DNA of 64,000 nucleotides from Pseudomonas sp. KK4 (GTDB lineage: Bacteria; Pseudomonadota; Gammaproteobacteria; Pseudomonadales; Pseudomonadaceae): contig NZ_LYVP01000012.1 in NCBI RefSeq assembly GCF_001984065.1, positions 1 through 64,000 of the forward strand. The letters are read 5' to 3'. The notes beneath the pieces are model-generated. The model ran no database searches, had not been told where the DNA came from, and was given only the letters and a program-made list of their open reading frames with translations. Positions 1-9,236 of this stretch are shown here, piece after piece (position 1 is the stretch's first letter; each line of letters opens with the position of its first letter). A program made the position numbers and the translations under genes.

Positions 1-37
1 GTCTGTCAGTCAGCAAATAGGTGTACTGACACGACGC

Positions 38-62
38 ATTCGCGAGCAAGCCCGCTCCCACA
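38..62. repeat. single REP element (type A)
   Basis: This is one copy of the repeat TTCGCGAGCAAGCCCGCTCC followed by CACAG. It matches one arm of the type A REP doublets elsewhere in the window (for example near 16.1 and 58.4 kb). Its partner would lie to the left, but the first 37 bases do not contain it, so the doublet is either cut by the window edge or this is a solitary copy. It lies just downstream of dppF. Confidence 0.75.
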
Positions 63-79
63 GGTTTTTCAGTTCACGG

Positions 80-1060
80 TTACGCCGCGCCGTCGAGGAA
101 CTGCTCGGCGTAGTGGCACGCGACCTGGCGGCTGTCGAGCAGGCGCAGGGCCGGCTCTTCGCTGCTGCAACGCTCGGTGGCATATGGGCAGCGCTTGTGG
201 AAGGCGCAGCCCGGTGGCGGGTTCAGCGGGTTGGGCAGCTCGCCGACGATCTTGATTTTCGGCTTGTCCGGATCCGGGTGGATGGTTGGAGTCGCCGACA
301 ACAGTGCCTGGGTGTACGGGTGCAAAGGACGGGCATAGATGTCGTTCTTCGGACCGATTTCCACCGGGCGACCGAGGTACATCACCATCACGTCATCGGC
401 CACGTGTTGCACCACGGCCAGGTTGTGGGAGATGAACACGTAACCGGTGTTGAACTCCTGCTGCAGGTCCATGAACAGGTTCAATACCTGCGCCTGGATC
501 GACACGTCCAGCGCCGAGGTCGGTTCGTCCGCCACCAGCACTTTCGGTTGCAGCATCATCGCGCGGGCCAGGGCGATCCGCTGGCGCTGACCGCCGGAGA
601 ACATGTGCGGATAACGCTGGTAGTGCTCTGGACGCAAGCCCACCTGCTTCATCATCGCCTGGACTTTCTCGCGACGTTCGGCCGCCGACAGGTTGGTGTT
701 GATCAGCAGCGGCTCGGCCAGTTGATCACCGATTTTCTGCCGCGGGTTGAGCGAGGCGTAAGGGCTCTGGAACACCATCTGCACGTCTTTGCGCAGTTGC
801 TTGCGCTGGGCCTTGTCGGCGCCGGCCACTTCCTGGCCGGCGATTTTCAAGGAACCCGAGGACGGCTCTTCGATCAGGGTCAAGGCACGGGCCAGGGTGG
901 ATTTACCGCAGCCCGACTCACCTACAACGGCGAGGGTCTTGCCGGCTTCGAGCTCGAACGACACACCGTTGAGGGCGCGGACGGTGGCGTGACCCTTGAA
1001 CAGGCCACGGGACACTTCGTAGTGACGGGTCAGGTCGCGGGCAGTAAGAACGACGGCCAT
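80..1060 (-). CDS. dppF: dipeptide ABC transporter ATP-binding protein DppF
   Basis: One of the two cytoplasmic ATPases that power dipeptide import through DppBC. The 326-residue protein has Walker A GESGCGKST at about 47-55, signature FSGGQ at about 154-158 and Walker B VLVADEP at about 174-180. The C-terminal oligopeptide/dipeptide-transporter extension carries a cysteine cluster (CAFHKRCPYATERC) typical of DppD/DppF proteins. The start ATG touches the last base of the dppD stop codon, so translation is probably coupled. It is the last gene of the dppBCDF run; only a REP element follows, with no clear intrinsic terminator. The DppF rather than DppD assignment rests on position and on the family's usual order B-C-D-F. 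Confidence 0.95.
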   Translation of the reverse strand: MAVVLTARDLTRHYEVSRGLFKGHATVRALNGVSFELEAGKTLAVVGESGCGKSTLARALTLIEEPSSGSLKIAGQEVAGADKAQRKQLRKDVQMVFQSPYASLNPRQKIGDQLAEPLLINTNLSAAERREKVQAMMKQVGLRPEHYQRYPHMFSGGQRQRIALARAMMLQPKVLVADEPTSALDVSIQAQVLNLFMDLQQEFNTGYVFISHNLAVVQHVADDVMVMYLGRPVEIGPKNDIYARPLHPYTQALLSATPTIHPDPDKPKIKIVGELPNPLNPPPGCAFHKRCPYATERCSSEEPALRLLDSRQVACHYAEQFLDGAA

Positions 1061-2028
1061 TACGCCACCTCCTGGTTCAGCGGGTAGAAGCAGCGGGCGA
1101 GGCTGTTGCTTTTCGGGTCAAGGGCCGGACGCTGCACGCGGCAGTTGTCCTGCACGTACGGGCAGCGCGGCGACAGCAGGCAGCCCTGCGGACGGTCGTA
1201 GCGACCCGGCACGATGCCCGGCAGGGTCGACAGGCGCGAGGCGCCCAGGCTGTGTTCCGGAATCGCCTTGAGCAGTGCTTCGCTGTAAGGGTGGGCCGGG
1301 ATGTCGAACAGTTGCGGCACCTGACCGACTTCAACGGCTTGACCGGCGTACATCACGCACACGCGCTGGGCGGTTTCAGCCACGACCGCGAGGTCGTGGG
1401 TGATCAGCACCAGGCCCATGTTCTGCTCTTTCTGCAAGGCCAGCAGCAGGTCCATGATCTGCGCCTGAATGGTAACGTCCAGCGCAGTGGTCGGTTCGTC
1501 GGCGATCAACAGTTTCGGTTCGCCGGCAATCGCCATGGCGATCGCGACACGCTGGCTCATACCGCCTGACAGTTGATGCGGGTAAGCGTCCATGCGGCTG
1601 GCCGCGCCCGGGATTTCAACTTTTTCCAGCAACTCGATGGCACGTTTGCGGGCTTGCTTGCCGGACATTTTCAGGTGCAGGCGCAGCACTTCCTCGATCT
1701 GGAAACCCACGGTGTAGCTTGGGTTCAGCGCGGTCATCGGGTCCTGGAACACCATCGCCAGGTCTTTGCCGACGATCTGCCGACGCTGACGGTTGCTCAG
1801 CTTGAGCATGTTCTGCCCGTCGAAGCTCAGCGAGTCTGCGGTGACGATCCCCGGGTGCTCGATCAGGCCCATCAGCGCCATCATGGTCACGGACTTGCCG
1901 GAACCGGACTCGCCAACGATGGCCAGCACTTCGCCCTTGTCCACTTTCAGGTCGAGGCCGTCGACCACAGGGGTGGCGTTCTTGTCGCCGAAGCGAACGT
2001 TGAGATTCTTGATTTCTAGCAGGGACAT
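1060..2028 (-). CDS. dppD: dipeptide ABC transporter ATP-binding protein DppD
   Basis: Second ATPase of the dipeptide importer, 322 residues. Walker A GESGSGKS is at about 39-46, followed by signature [14 protein letters not shown] and Walker B LLIADEP, and a C-terminal cysteine motif ([14 protein letters not shown]) shared with DppF. The open frame extends 15 codons further upstream, but I chose the ATG at 2028 because it is preceded by GAGGAGATTCCA, a strong Shine-Dalgarno, and the protein then starts [14 protein letters not shown] like other family members. The longer form would also run into the end of dppC. It overlaps dppF by one base. Confidence 0.95.
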   Translation of the reverse strand: MSLLEIKNLNVRFGDKNATPVVDGLDLKVDKGEVLAIVGESGSGKSVTMMALMGLIEHPGIVTADSLSFDGQNMLKLSNRQRRQIVGKDLAMVFQDPMTALNPSYTVGFQIEEVLRLHLKMSGKQARKRAIELLEKVEIPGAASRMDAYPHQLSGGMSQRVAIAMAIAGEPKLLIADEPTTALDVTIQAQIMDLLLALQKEQNMGLVLITHDLAVVAETAQRVCVMYAGQAVEVGQVPQLFDIPAHPYSEALLKAIPEHSLGASRLSTLPGIVPGRYDRPQGCLLSPRCPYVQDNCRVQRPALDPKSNSLARCFYPLNQEVA

Positions 2029-2038
2029 TGGAATCTCC

Positions 2039-2965
2039 TCAGGCGGCGTTCTTGAGTTTCGGGTCCAGCGCATCGCGCAGGCCGTCGCCCATCAAGTTGA
2101 TTGCCAGCACGCTGAGCAAAATGGTCAAACCCGGCAGGCTCACGACCCACCAGGCGCGTTCGATGTAGTCGCGGGCCGAAGCCAGCATGGTGCCCCATTC
2201 AGGGGTTGGCGGTTGAACGCCAAGGCCGAGGAAGCCCAGGGCGGCGGCATCGAGAATCGCCGAGGAGAAGCTCAGGGTCGCCTGAACGATCAGCGGCGCC
2301 ATGCAGTTGGGCAGCACGGTGACGAACATCAGGCGTGGCAGGCCGGCACCGGCCAGGCGGGCGGCGGTCACGTAGTCGCGGTTCAGCTCGCCCATCACCG
2401 CGGCGCGGGTCAGACGAACATAGGACGGCAGGGACACCACGGCGATCGCGATCACGGTGTTGATCAGGCCAGGGCCGAGGATGGCGACGATCGCCACGGC
2501 CAGCAGCAGCGACGGCAGGGCCAGCATGATGTCCATCAGACGCATGATGGTCGGGCCGACCACTTTCGGGAAGAAACCGGCGAACAGACCCAGCAGGATC
2601 CCCGGGATCAGCGACATCACCACCGACGACAAACCGATCAGCAGCGACAGGCGCGAACCCTGGATCAGACGCGACAGCAGGTCACGGCCCAGTTCATCGG
2701 TACCCAGCAGGAACTGGATCTGCCCACCTTCCAGCCAGGCTGGCGGGGTCAGCAGGAAGTCACGGTACTGCTCGCTCGGGTCATGGGGGGCGACCCACGG
2801 GGCGAAGATGGCGCAGAAAATCACCAGCAGCATGAACATCAGGCCGGCAACGGCGCCTTTGTTCTTGGAAAACGCTTGCCAGAATTCTTTGTAAGGCGAG
2901 GGGTACAGCAGGCTTTGATCCACGGCGGACGCGGCGGTGGCTACTGAGGATGTTGGAGTGCTCAT
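2039..2965 (-). CDS. dppC: dipeptide ABC transporter permease DppC
   Basis: Inner-membrane permease subunit of the dipeptide importer, 308 residues. There is a long cytoplasmic N-terminus, a first membrane segment around residues 35-55 ([20 protein letters not shown]), the extracytoplasmic loop typical of the DppC/OppC family ([14 protein letters not shown]), and a C-terminal binding-protein-dependent transport domain with the [21 protein letters not shown]-type loop that contacts the ATPases. It lies 10 bases upstream of dppD and 12 downstream of dppB, consistent with one operon. Confidence 0.95.
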   Translation of the reverse strand: MSTPTSSVATAASAVDQSLLYPSPYKEFWQAFSKNKGAVAGLMFMLLVIFCAIFAPWVAPHDPSEQYRDFLLTPPAWLEGGQIQFLLGTDELGRDLLSRLIQGSRLSLLIGLSSVVMSLIPGILLGLFAGFFPKVVGPTIMRLMDIMLALPSLLLAVAIVAILGPGLINTVIAIAVVSLPSYVRLTRAAVMGELNRDYVTAARLAGAGLPRLMFVTVLPNCMAPLIVQATLSFSSAILDAAALGFLGLGVQPPTPEWGTMLASARDYIERAWWVVSLPGLTILLSVLAINLMGDGLRDALDPKLKNAA

Positions 2966-2977
2966 GGGGTATTGACC

Positions 2978-3988
2978 TCAGCGCTGATGACGGATGCGTG
3001 GGTTGGCAAAGCCGTAGAGGATGTCCACTACGAAGTTGACCAGAATCACCAGGCAGGCGATTAACAGGATGCCGTTTTGTACGACTGGATAGTCACGGGC
3101 GCCGATGGCTTCGATCAGCCATTTGCCGATGCCCGGCCAGGAAAAGATGGTTTCGGTCAGAACCGCACCGGCCAACAGGGTGCCCACTTGCAGGCCGACC
3201 ACGGTCAGTACCGGGATCAGCGCGTTACGCAGGCCGTGCACGAACACCACGCGCGACGGCGACAGGCCCTTGGCCTTGGCGGTACGGATGTAATCCTCGC
3301 GCAGCACTTCGAGCATCGACGAACGGGTCATCCGCGCGATCACCGCCAGCGGAATGGTACCCAGCACGATGGCCGGCAGGATCAGGTGGTGCAGGGCATC
3401 GACGAAGGCGCTGACGTCATCGGCCAGCAGCGTGTCGATGAGCATGAAGCCGGTGCGCGGCTCGATGTCGTACAGAAGGTCGATCCGCCCGGACACCGGG
3501 GTCCAGCCCAGGGACACCGAGAAGAACATGATCAGGATCAGGCCCCACCAGAAGATCGGCATCGAATATCCCGCCAGGGAGATGCCCATCACCCCATGGT
3601 CGAACAGGGATCCTCGCTTGAGTGCCGCGATCACCCCGGCCAGGAGGCCCAGGATGCCGGCGAACAACAGGGCGGCCATGGACAGTTCCAGGGTCGCGGG
3701 GAATAGGGAGGTGAACTCGCTCCAGACGCTTTCACGGGTACGCAGGGATTCCCCCAGGTCGCCGTGGGCCAGTTTCCCGATGTAGTCGAGGTACTGGGCG
3801 TAAAGAGGCTTGTTCAGACCAAGGCGTTCCATTGCCTGAGCGTGCATTTCGGGGTCGACCCGACGTTCTCCCATCATGACTTCCACGGGGTCGCCAGGGA
3901 TCATGCGAATCAACGCGAAAGTCAGCAAGGTGATGCCGAAGAACGTGGGGATCAGTAACCCCAGTCGGCGGGCAATAAAACTAAACAT
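2978..3988 (-). CDS. dppB: dipeptide ABC transporter permease DppB
   Basis: Partner permease of DppC, 336 residues, with six predicted membrane segments. The N-terminus MFSFIARRLGLLIPTFFGIT and the motif RMIPGDPVEVMMGER are characteristic of DppB/OppB. The cytoplasmic EAA loop is visible as DYIRTAKAKGLSPSRVVFVH. The start codon has only a distant GAGG (about 11 bases away), so the translation signal is weaker than for dppD. It is separated from dppA by about 75 bases that hold a stable hairpin. Confidence 0.95.
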   Translation of the reverse strand: MFSFIARRLGLLIPTFFGITLLTFALIRMIPGDPVEVMMGERRVDPEMHAQAMERLGLNKPLYAQYLDYIGKLAHGDLGESLRTRESVWSEFTSLFPATLELSMAALLFAGILGLLAGVIAALKRGSLFDHGVMGISLAGYSMPIFWWGLILIMFFSVSLGWTPVSGRIDLLYDIEPRTGFMLIDTLLADDVSAFVDALHHLILPAIVLGTIPLAVIARMTRSSMLEVLREDYIRTAKAKGLSPSRVVFVHGLRNALIPVLTVVGLQVGTLLAGAVLTETIFSWPGIGKWLIEAIGARDYPVVQNGILLIACLVILVNFVVDILYGFANPRIRHQR

Positions 3989-4021
3989 CGTGTGGTGTAC
4001 CTCATCAGCCGGTTAGGCGTG

Positions 4022-4051
4022 CCTGGTGTCCCTGGGGTCAGGGACACCGGG
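4022..4051 (-). promoter_or_regulatory. intercistronic mRNA hairpin between dppA and dppB
   Basis: Arms at 4022-4034 and 4039-4051 (CCTGGTGTCCCTG and CAGGGACACCGGG) pair over 12-13 bases around a 4-base loop. On the transcribed (minus) strand it comes about 11 bases after the dppA stop and is not followed by a T tract, so it is not a classical terminator. A structure like this after a binding-protein gene commonly protects the upstream mRNA and gives more binding protein than permease. That role is inferred here. Confidence 0.6.
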
Positions 4052-4062
4052 AGTTTTCTTAT

Positions 4063-5658
4063 TTACTTCACCTGGGTGGTGGCGAAGTTATTCGTGGTGA
4101 GGGGGCTAATGTGATAGCCCTCTACGTTGTTGCGCATTGCGGTGAACATTCTAGTGTGCGCCATGCTAATCCATGGCTGGTCCTGATTGAAAATAACCTG
4201 AGCCTGTTCGTACAGCGCCGCACGTTCGGCCGGGTCGGTTTTTTCCCGTGCCTGGTCGATCAGGGCCTGGAACTTGTCGCTGCACCAGCGTGCATAGTTT
4301 TCGCCGTTCTTGGCCGCTTCGCAACTGAGCATAGGCGTCAGGAAGTTGTCCGGGTCGCCGTTATCGCCCGCCCATCCGGCGGAAACCATATCGTGTTCGC
4401 CGTTTTTCGCGCGTTTGAGCATTTCGCCCCATTCCATCACGCGGATGTCGACCTTGATGCCGACCTTGGCCAGGTCAGCCTGCATCATCTGCGCACCGAG
4501 CATCGGGTTCGGGTTGGTCGGACCACCGCCGTTGCGGGTGAACAGGGTCAGCGTGGTGCCTTCCGGTACGCCGGCTTCCTTGAGCAGGGCGCGGGCCTTG
4601 TCCAGATCGCGGGCCGGGTTTTTCAGCGTGTGGTTGTAGCCCAGCAGGGTGTCCGGGTACGGGTTGACCGCTACGGTGGCGTTGCCCTTGCCGAACAGCG
4701 CGTTGACATAGGCTTCCTTGTCGAAGGCGATGTCGATGGCCTTACGCACCCGCACATCACTCAGGTACTTGTGAGTGGTGTTCATGGCGATGTAGGACAC
4801 GGTCATCGCATTCAGTTCATCGACCTTCAGGTTCGTGTCTTTCTTGATGCTCGGAATATCGTCCGGTTTCGGGTACAGGGCGATCTGGCATTCGTTGGCC
4901 TTGAGCTTCTGCAGGCGCACGTTGTTGTCGGTGGCGATCGCCAGGATCAGCGAATCGGCCGGCGGCTTGCCACGGAAATAGTCCGGGTTGGCCTTGAAGC
5001 GAACCTGGGCATCCTTGTTGTAGCGCTGGAAGATAAACGGACCGGTGCCGATTGGCTTGTTGTTCAGATCGCCGGTCTTGTTGGCCTTGAGCAACTGGTC
5101 GGCGTATTCGGCCGAATAGACCGAGGAAAACGCCATGGCGATGTCGGCCAGGAACGGCGCTTCGCGCCGGGTCAGGGTGAACTTGACCGTGTTGTCGTCG
5201 ACTTTCTCGACGCTTTTGAGCAGTTCTTTGAAGCCCATGCTTTCAAAGTACGGGAAGCCCACGCTCGAGAGTTTGTGCCAAGGATGGTTCGGGTCCAGTT
5301 GACGCTGGAAGCTCCAGACCACGTCGTCGGCATTCATGTCGCGGGTCGGCTTGAAGTATTCGGTGGTGTGAAACTTGACGCCTTTGCGCAGGTGGAACGT
5401 GTAGTTCAGGCCGTCTTCGCTGATGTCCCAGGATTCGGCCAGGGCCGGAATCACCTCGGTGGTGCCGGGTTTGAAGTCCGCCAGGCGATTGAAGATGGTC
5501 TCGGCCACCGCATCGGCCGTGACTGCGGTTGTGTACTGGACCATGTCGAAGCCTTCAGGACTGGCTTCGGTGCAGACCACCAGCGGTTTGGCCGACACGC
5601 CAAGCGCGACACTCAACAAGGCAGCCGCAACGGCCGCACGTAGGGGAAGCATTTTCAT
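4063..5658 (-). CDS. dppA: periplasmic dipeptide-binding protein (DppA type), transporter-linked copy
   Basis: Extracytoplasmic solute-binding protein, family 5 (DppA/OppA), 531 residues; it delivers dipeptides to DppBC. The signal peptide is MKMLPLRAAVAAALLSVALG with a cut after VSA. The mature start KPLVVCTEASPEGFDMVQY matches the DppA family. Four cysteines (VVCTE, NECQI, LSCEA, RWCSD) fit the two disulfides known in E. coli DppA. The open frame begins 13 codons earlier, but the ATG at 5658 has AGAGGG six bases upstream and starts the signal peptide directly. It is the copy adjacent to dppB. Two further paralogues lie upstream, beyond opdP. Confidence 0.93.
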   Translation of the reverse strand: MKMLPLRAAVAAALLSVALGVSAKPLVVCTEASPEGFDMVQYTTAVTADAVAETIFNRLADFKPGTTEVIPALAESWDISEDGLNYTFHLRKGVKFHTTEYFKPTRDMNADDVVWSFQRQLDPNHPWHKLSSVGFPYFESMGFKELLKSVEKVDDNTVKFTLTRREAPFLADIAMAFSSVYSAEYADQLLKANKTGDLNNKPIGTGPFIFQRYNKDAQVRFKANPDYFRGKPPADSLILAIATDNNVRLQKLKANECQIALYPKPDDIPSIKKDTNLKVDELNAMTVSYIAMNTTHKYLSDVRVRKAIDIAFDKEAYVNALFGKGNATVAVNPYPDTLLGYNHTLKNPARDLDKARALLKEAGVPEGTTLTLFTRNGGGPTNPNPMLGAQMMQADLAKVGIKVDIRVMEWGEMLKRAKNGEHDMVSAGWAGDNGDPDNFLTPMLSCEAAKNGENYARWCSDKFQALIDQAREKTDPAERAALYEQAQVIFNQDQPWISMAHTRMFTAMRNNVEGYHISPLTTNNFATTQVK

Positions 5659-5685
5659 CGAGAACCCTCTGCAATCGGTTAAAGG

Positions 5686-5728
5686 ACAAAAGCCCAATGG
5701 CTGTTCATCAGGGAATCAGCCATTGGGC
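5686..5728 (-). terminator. intrinsic terminator after opdP
   Basis: A perfect 12-bp stem (GCCCAATGGCTG / CAGCCATTGGGC, arms 5692-5703 and 5717-5728) is followed on the minus strand by TTTTG. It sits directly after the opdP stop codon and just before dppA. The short T tract suggests partial termination, which would set the ratio between opdP and the downstream dpp genes. Confidence 0.65.
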
Positions 5729-5735
5729 AGGTGCA

Positions 5736-7154
5736 TTACAGAATGTTGAACGGCACGGTAGTCACGAGACGGAACTCGTTGAGGCTGCCATCGGCCTGGT
5801 TGTCGGTGGCGCGGTGAGCGGTGTAGGTTGCGCGCACAGTGGTGGCCTTGAGCGGGCCGCTCTGTACGGCGTACGAAGCACCGATGCCGTATTCGTAGTG
5901 GTGTTCGCCGTCCATCGCCAGCACGCTGTTGTACTCGCCACCTTTGTAGTGAGTACCGTCGATGCCCCAGCCGCGGGCCTGGTAGACGTTGAACTTCAGG
6001 CCAGGTACGCCGTAGTCGGCCATGTTCAGGCCGTAGGCGATCTGGAACGATTTCTCGTTCGGGCCGTTGAAGTCCGACAGCAGGGAGTTGGCCAGGTAGA
6101 TGCCGTTGGTTTCGTGCAGGTAGTCGAAGTACTCGTTACCGTTCACTTCCTGATACGAGAAGGTCAGGGTATGGGCCTGGTGGGTCAGGCCGAACGACAG
6201 GGAGTAGGTGTCGTTGTCGATGTCGCCCAGCACGCTTTTGCCTTCGTCGACGGTCTTGTAGTAGTTCAGGCCGGTGGTCAGGCTCAGGACCGAGCTGTCG
6301 CCCAGTACGTGGCTGGCGCCGAAGTAGTACTGGTTCCACATGTCTTCGGCCTGGGTGGCCCACAGGCTGGTGGTCAGGCTGGCCAGCGGCTGGTAGGTGA
6401 TACCGGCGGTGTTGACGTGATCGATTTCGACGAGGTGGTCGGCGTATTCCGAGCGGAATTTACGCTGGCTTTCTTCGGTACGCGGAGAGTTGCGGTCGAA
6501 GGTGGCCAGGTCGAACGACAGGTTTTCCAGCTCTTCGCTGTGCAGCGCCACACCTTCGAAGCTCGAAGGCAGCGGACGGTTACCGATGACATCGACCATC
6601 GGGCTGCTGAAGTTCATGCGGCCGGCGGTCAGGGTGGTGTTGGAGAAGCGCGCCTTGACGTTGGCCAGGCCCACTTTGCTCCACTGACCTTCGGCATCGC
6701 CGCCACTGCGGGTCAGGGTCCGGTTGTTGCCCTTGCCGCCAACGCCCGGGATCGGGGCGCCGCCATTGGCAGAGGCCAGGTCCTTGCGATCGCGGTCCAG
6801 GGCGATGGCGTTGTAGGCCGCCACTTCGGTGCTGAAACCCACGGTGCCTTCGGTGAAGCCCGAGTTGTACTTGATGATGGTGCCTTGCACCCAGTTGATA
6901 CGGCGATCGGTTTCTTTCAGGACGCCGTCTTCGCGGTAACGCAGCTTGGCGCCACGCTTGAATTGCTCGTTGGCGTACCAGTTGCGCGTGGTGCCGGTGA
7001 TCGACTGGCCTTCGACGAAACCGGTGGCTTCGCTTTGTGCGCTTTTCTCTTTGACGGTAACCGGAGTAAACGCCTGGCTTTGGGTCTCTGCGTAAGCTGT
7101 GGCGGTTACGCTGCTGATGGCCAGGGCCAGTAGTGCGGTGCTGCTTAGTTTCAT
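5736..7154 (-). CDS. opdP: OprD-family outer-membrane porin, OpdP-like
   Basis: Substrate-specific OprD-family porin, 472 residues, expected to carry small peptides or amino acids across the outer membrane. The signal peptide is MKLSSTALLALAISSVTATAYA, cut before ETQSQAF. The mature protein has the family features: FVEGQSITGTTRNWYANEQF near the start, the GTIIKYNSGFTEGTVGFSTEV strands, and a closing strand ending in hydrophobic residues. The frame extends 29 codons upstream, but the ATG at 7154 is the one that begins a signal peptide. The OpdP name rests on its place inside the dpp cluster, as in P. aeruginosa; sequence alone supports only OprD family. Confidence 0.85.
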   Translation of the reverse strand: MKLSSTALLALAISSVTATAYAETQSQAFTPVTVKEKSAQSEATGFVEGQSITGTTRNWYANEQFKRGAKLRYREDGVLKETDRRINWVQGTIIKYNSGFTEGTVGFSTEVAAYNAIALDRDRKDLASANGGAPIPGVGGKGNNRTLTRSGGDAEGQWSKVGLANVKARFSNTTLTAGRMNFSSPMVDVIGNRPLPSSFEGVALHSEELENLSFDLATFDRNSPRTEESQRKFRSEYADHLVEIDHVNTAGITYQPLASLTTSLWATQAEDMWNQYYFGASHVLGDSSVLSLTTGLNYYKTVDEGKSVLGDIDNDTYSLSFGLTHQAHTLTFSYQEVNGNEYFDYLHETNGIYLANSLLSDFNGPNEKSFQIAYGLNMADYGVPGLKFNVYQARGWGIDGTHYKGGEYNSVLAMDGEHHYEYGIGASYAVQSGPLKATTVRATYTAHRATDNQADGSLNEFRLVTTVPFNIL

Positions 7155-7327
7155 GGGGTGAAGCTCCTTACCTTTCTTTTTTTTATGCCGGTCTTTTTTG
7201 GTGATCCGGCTTGCGCTTTGGAACTCTTTCACGCATCGCAAACGTTTGCCGAAAGCCTTGTGGGCGAATTACGGCAATGCGCCTGCGTGAGGGCGCAATG
7301 CGCCCCCAGCGTTTTGGCTACACGGAT

Positions 7328-8929
7328 TTATTTATCGATGCTGACACCCGAGAACACGTTGCGACCGAACGGGCTGACTTTGAACCCTTCGATTTTGGCG
7401 CTCAACGGCTGGTTGACCGTCGAATGGGCGACCGGCGTGATCGGTACCTGCTGCTTGAGGTACTGCTGCGCCTGTTTGTAAAGCACGGTGCGCTGGTCGC
7501 GGTCGGTCACGACCTTGGCCTGCTTGATCAGCTTGTCGTAAGCCGGATCGCACCACATCGAGTAATTGTTGCCGCCAATGGCGTCGCAGCTGTACAGCGT
7601 GCCGAGCCAGTTGTCCGGGTCACCATTGTCACCGGTCCAGCCGATCAGGCTGACGTCGTGCTCGCCGTTCTTGGTGCGCTTGATGTACTCGCCCCACTCG
7701 TAGCTGACGATCTTGACCTTCAGGCCGATCTTCGCCCAGTCCGCCTGGAGCATTTCAGCCATCAACTTGGCGTTGGGGTTGTACGGGCGCTGCACGGGCA
7801 TGGCCCACAGAGTGATTTCGGTGCCTTCCTTGACGCCGGCGGCCTTGAGCAGCTCCTTGGCTTTCTCAGGGTTGTAGGCGGCGTCCTTGATGGTCTCGTC
7901 GTAGGACCATTGGGTCGGCGGCATGGCGTTGACAGCCAATTGACCGGCGCCCTGGTACACGGCGTTGAGGATGCCTTGCTTGTTCACCGCCATGTCCAGC
8001 GCCTGGCGCACTTCCAGCTGATCGAAGGGCTTGTGGCGCACGTTGTAGGCGATGTAGCCGAGATTGAAGCCAGGCTTCTCGATCAGTTGCAGTGCCGGGT
8101 CGTTCTTCAGCGCGGTGACGTCGGCAGGGCGAGGGTGCAGCGTGATCTGGCACTCGTTGGCCTTGAGTTTCTGCACGCGTACCGAGGCATCGGTGTTGAT
8201 GGCGAAGATCAGGTTGTCGAGCTTGACGCGGCTCGGGTCCCAGTACTGCCTGTTGCCGGTGTAACGGATGTTGGAGTCTTTCTGGTAACTCTTGAACACG
8301 AACGGCCCGGTGCCGATCGGCTTCTGGTTGATATCGCTGGGCTTGCCTTCGGCCAGCAGCTTGTCGGCGTACTCGGCGGAAAGAATCGCGGCAAAGCTCA
8401 TGGCGATGTTCTGGATGAACGCGGCGTCCACGCTGTTGAGCGTCATGACCACGGTCAGCGGCCCGGTCTTTTCGACCTTGGCGATGTTCTTGTTCAGGCT
8501 CATACCGTTGAAATACGGGAACTCGGTCGGGTAAGCCTTACGGAAAGGTTGTTGGGGGTCGAGCATGCGGTTGAACGTGAACAACACGTCATCGGCATTG
8601 AAATCGCGGGTCGGTGTGAAGTACTTGGTGGTATGAAACTTCACCCCGGGGCGCAGGTGGAAGGTGTACGTCAGGCCGTCTTCGGAAATATCCCAACTGG
8701 TTGCCAGGCCCGGTACGACATTGGTCGAGCCTTTTTCAAACTCTGCCAGGCGGTTGTACAGCGGCTCGGCGGCATCGTTATCGGTCGCAGTGGTGTACTG
8801 CGCCGTATCGAAACCGGCGGGACTGCCTTCGGAGCAGAACACCAGGCTGTTATTGGCGGCCTGGCTCATGGAAGTGGCGGCCAACAGGCCGGTGCCCAGC
8901 AATGCGGATAAAACCAAGGTATGGCGCAT
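7328..8929 (-). CDS. periplasmic peptide-binding protein, DppA paralogue 2
   Basis: Family 5 solute-binding protein, 533 residues, with signal peptide MRHTLVLSALLGTGLLAATS ending MSQA and mature start ANNSLVFCSEGSPAGFDTAQY. Cysteine positions follow the DppA pattern (VFCSEG, NECQI, YSCDA, MWCDP). It is clearly closer to the copy at 9237-10862 than to the permease-linked copy: long identical stretches include PTQWSYD, KAKELLKAAGVKEGTEI versus KEAGVKEGTEI, and LWAMPVQRPYNPNAKLMAEM. No permease or ATPase accompanies it, so it probably feeds DppBCDF with a different peptide range. It could equally serve another family 5 transporter. Confidence 0.9.
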   Translation of the reverse strand: MRHTLVLSALLGTGLLAATSMSQAANNSLVFCSEGSPAGFDTAQYTTATDNDAAEPLYNRLAEFEKGSTNVVPGLATSWDISEDGLTYTFHLRPGVKFHTTKYFTPTRDFNADDVLFTFNRMLDPQQPFRKAYPTEFPYFNGMSLNKNIAKVEKTGPLTVVMTLNSVDAAFIQNIAMSFAAILSAEYADKLLAEGKPSDINQKPIGTGPFVFKSYQKDSNIRYTGNRQYWDPSRVKLDNLIFAINTDASVRVQKLKANECQITLHPRPADVTALKNDPALQLIEKPGFNLGYIAYNVRHKPFDQLEVRQALDMAVNKQGILNAVYQGAGQLAVNAMPPTQWSYDETIKDAAYNPEKAKELLKAAGVKEGTEITLWAMPVQRPYNPNAKLMAEMLQADWAKIGLKVKIVSYEWGEYIKRTKNGEHDVSLIGWTGDNGDPDNWLGTLYSCDAIGGNNYSMWCDPAYDKLIKQAKVVTDRDQRTVLYKQAQQYLKQQVPITPVAHSTVNQPLSAKIEGFKVSPFGRNVFSGVSIDK

Positions 8930-9236
8930 GACGCTCCCTCTTGTTCGTAGTGTTGACAGCGAGCCTTCGTCCCGTCCGCGGACGTGGAGGCGTCACTGGT
9001 TTCCAGCTCATGACGTACAGCAAAAAAAACCGATGACCCACGCATGAACTGGTCGGATCCCGACGGTATGAACCGTGAGTCCGGCAGTAAATACGAATAG
9101 TCCGAAAGACTTGTGGGAAAAGGCGACGCGTCCTAGCGTGCTGCTGTAGGCAACAGACGATCTAGATGTAGGCGGTTTCCTGCTTTCTCGGTAGATAAAG
9201 CAACGGCGACGTCAAAAACGCCGCCGTTGCCACACC
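8930..9236. other. intergenic region between two dppA paralogues
   Basis: About 300 bases without a credible gene. The part near 9200-9230 is the terminator hairpin of the upstream binding-protein gene. The rest should hold a promoter for the 7328-8929 gene, but I see no convincing -35/-10 pair. A 63-codon open frame on the minus strand here has no ribosome-binding site or family resemblance. Confidence 0.5.
9192..9230 (-). terminator. probable terminator after dppA paralogue 3
   Basis: Arms GCAACGGCGACG (9200-9211) and CGCCGCCGTTGC (9219-9230) pair over 12 positions with one mismatch and a 7-base loop. On the minus strand the stem begins seven bases after the stop codon and is followed by TTTATC, a weak T tract. 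It would separate the two paralogous binding-protein genes into different transcripts, at least partly. Confidence 0.6.

Noticed and set aside
4111-5643. 510-codon plus-strand frame antisense to dppA, and similar frames opposite other dppA copies
   Set aside because: Shadow frames of GC-rich genes: no start signals, no recognisable domains, and full overlap with well-supported genes.
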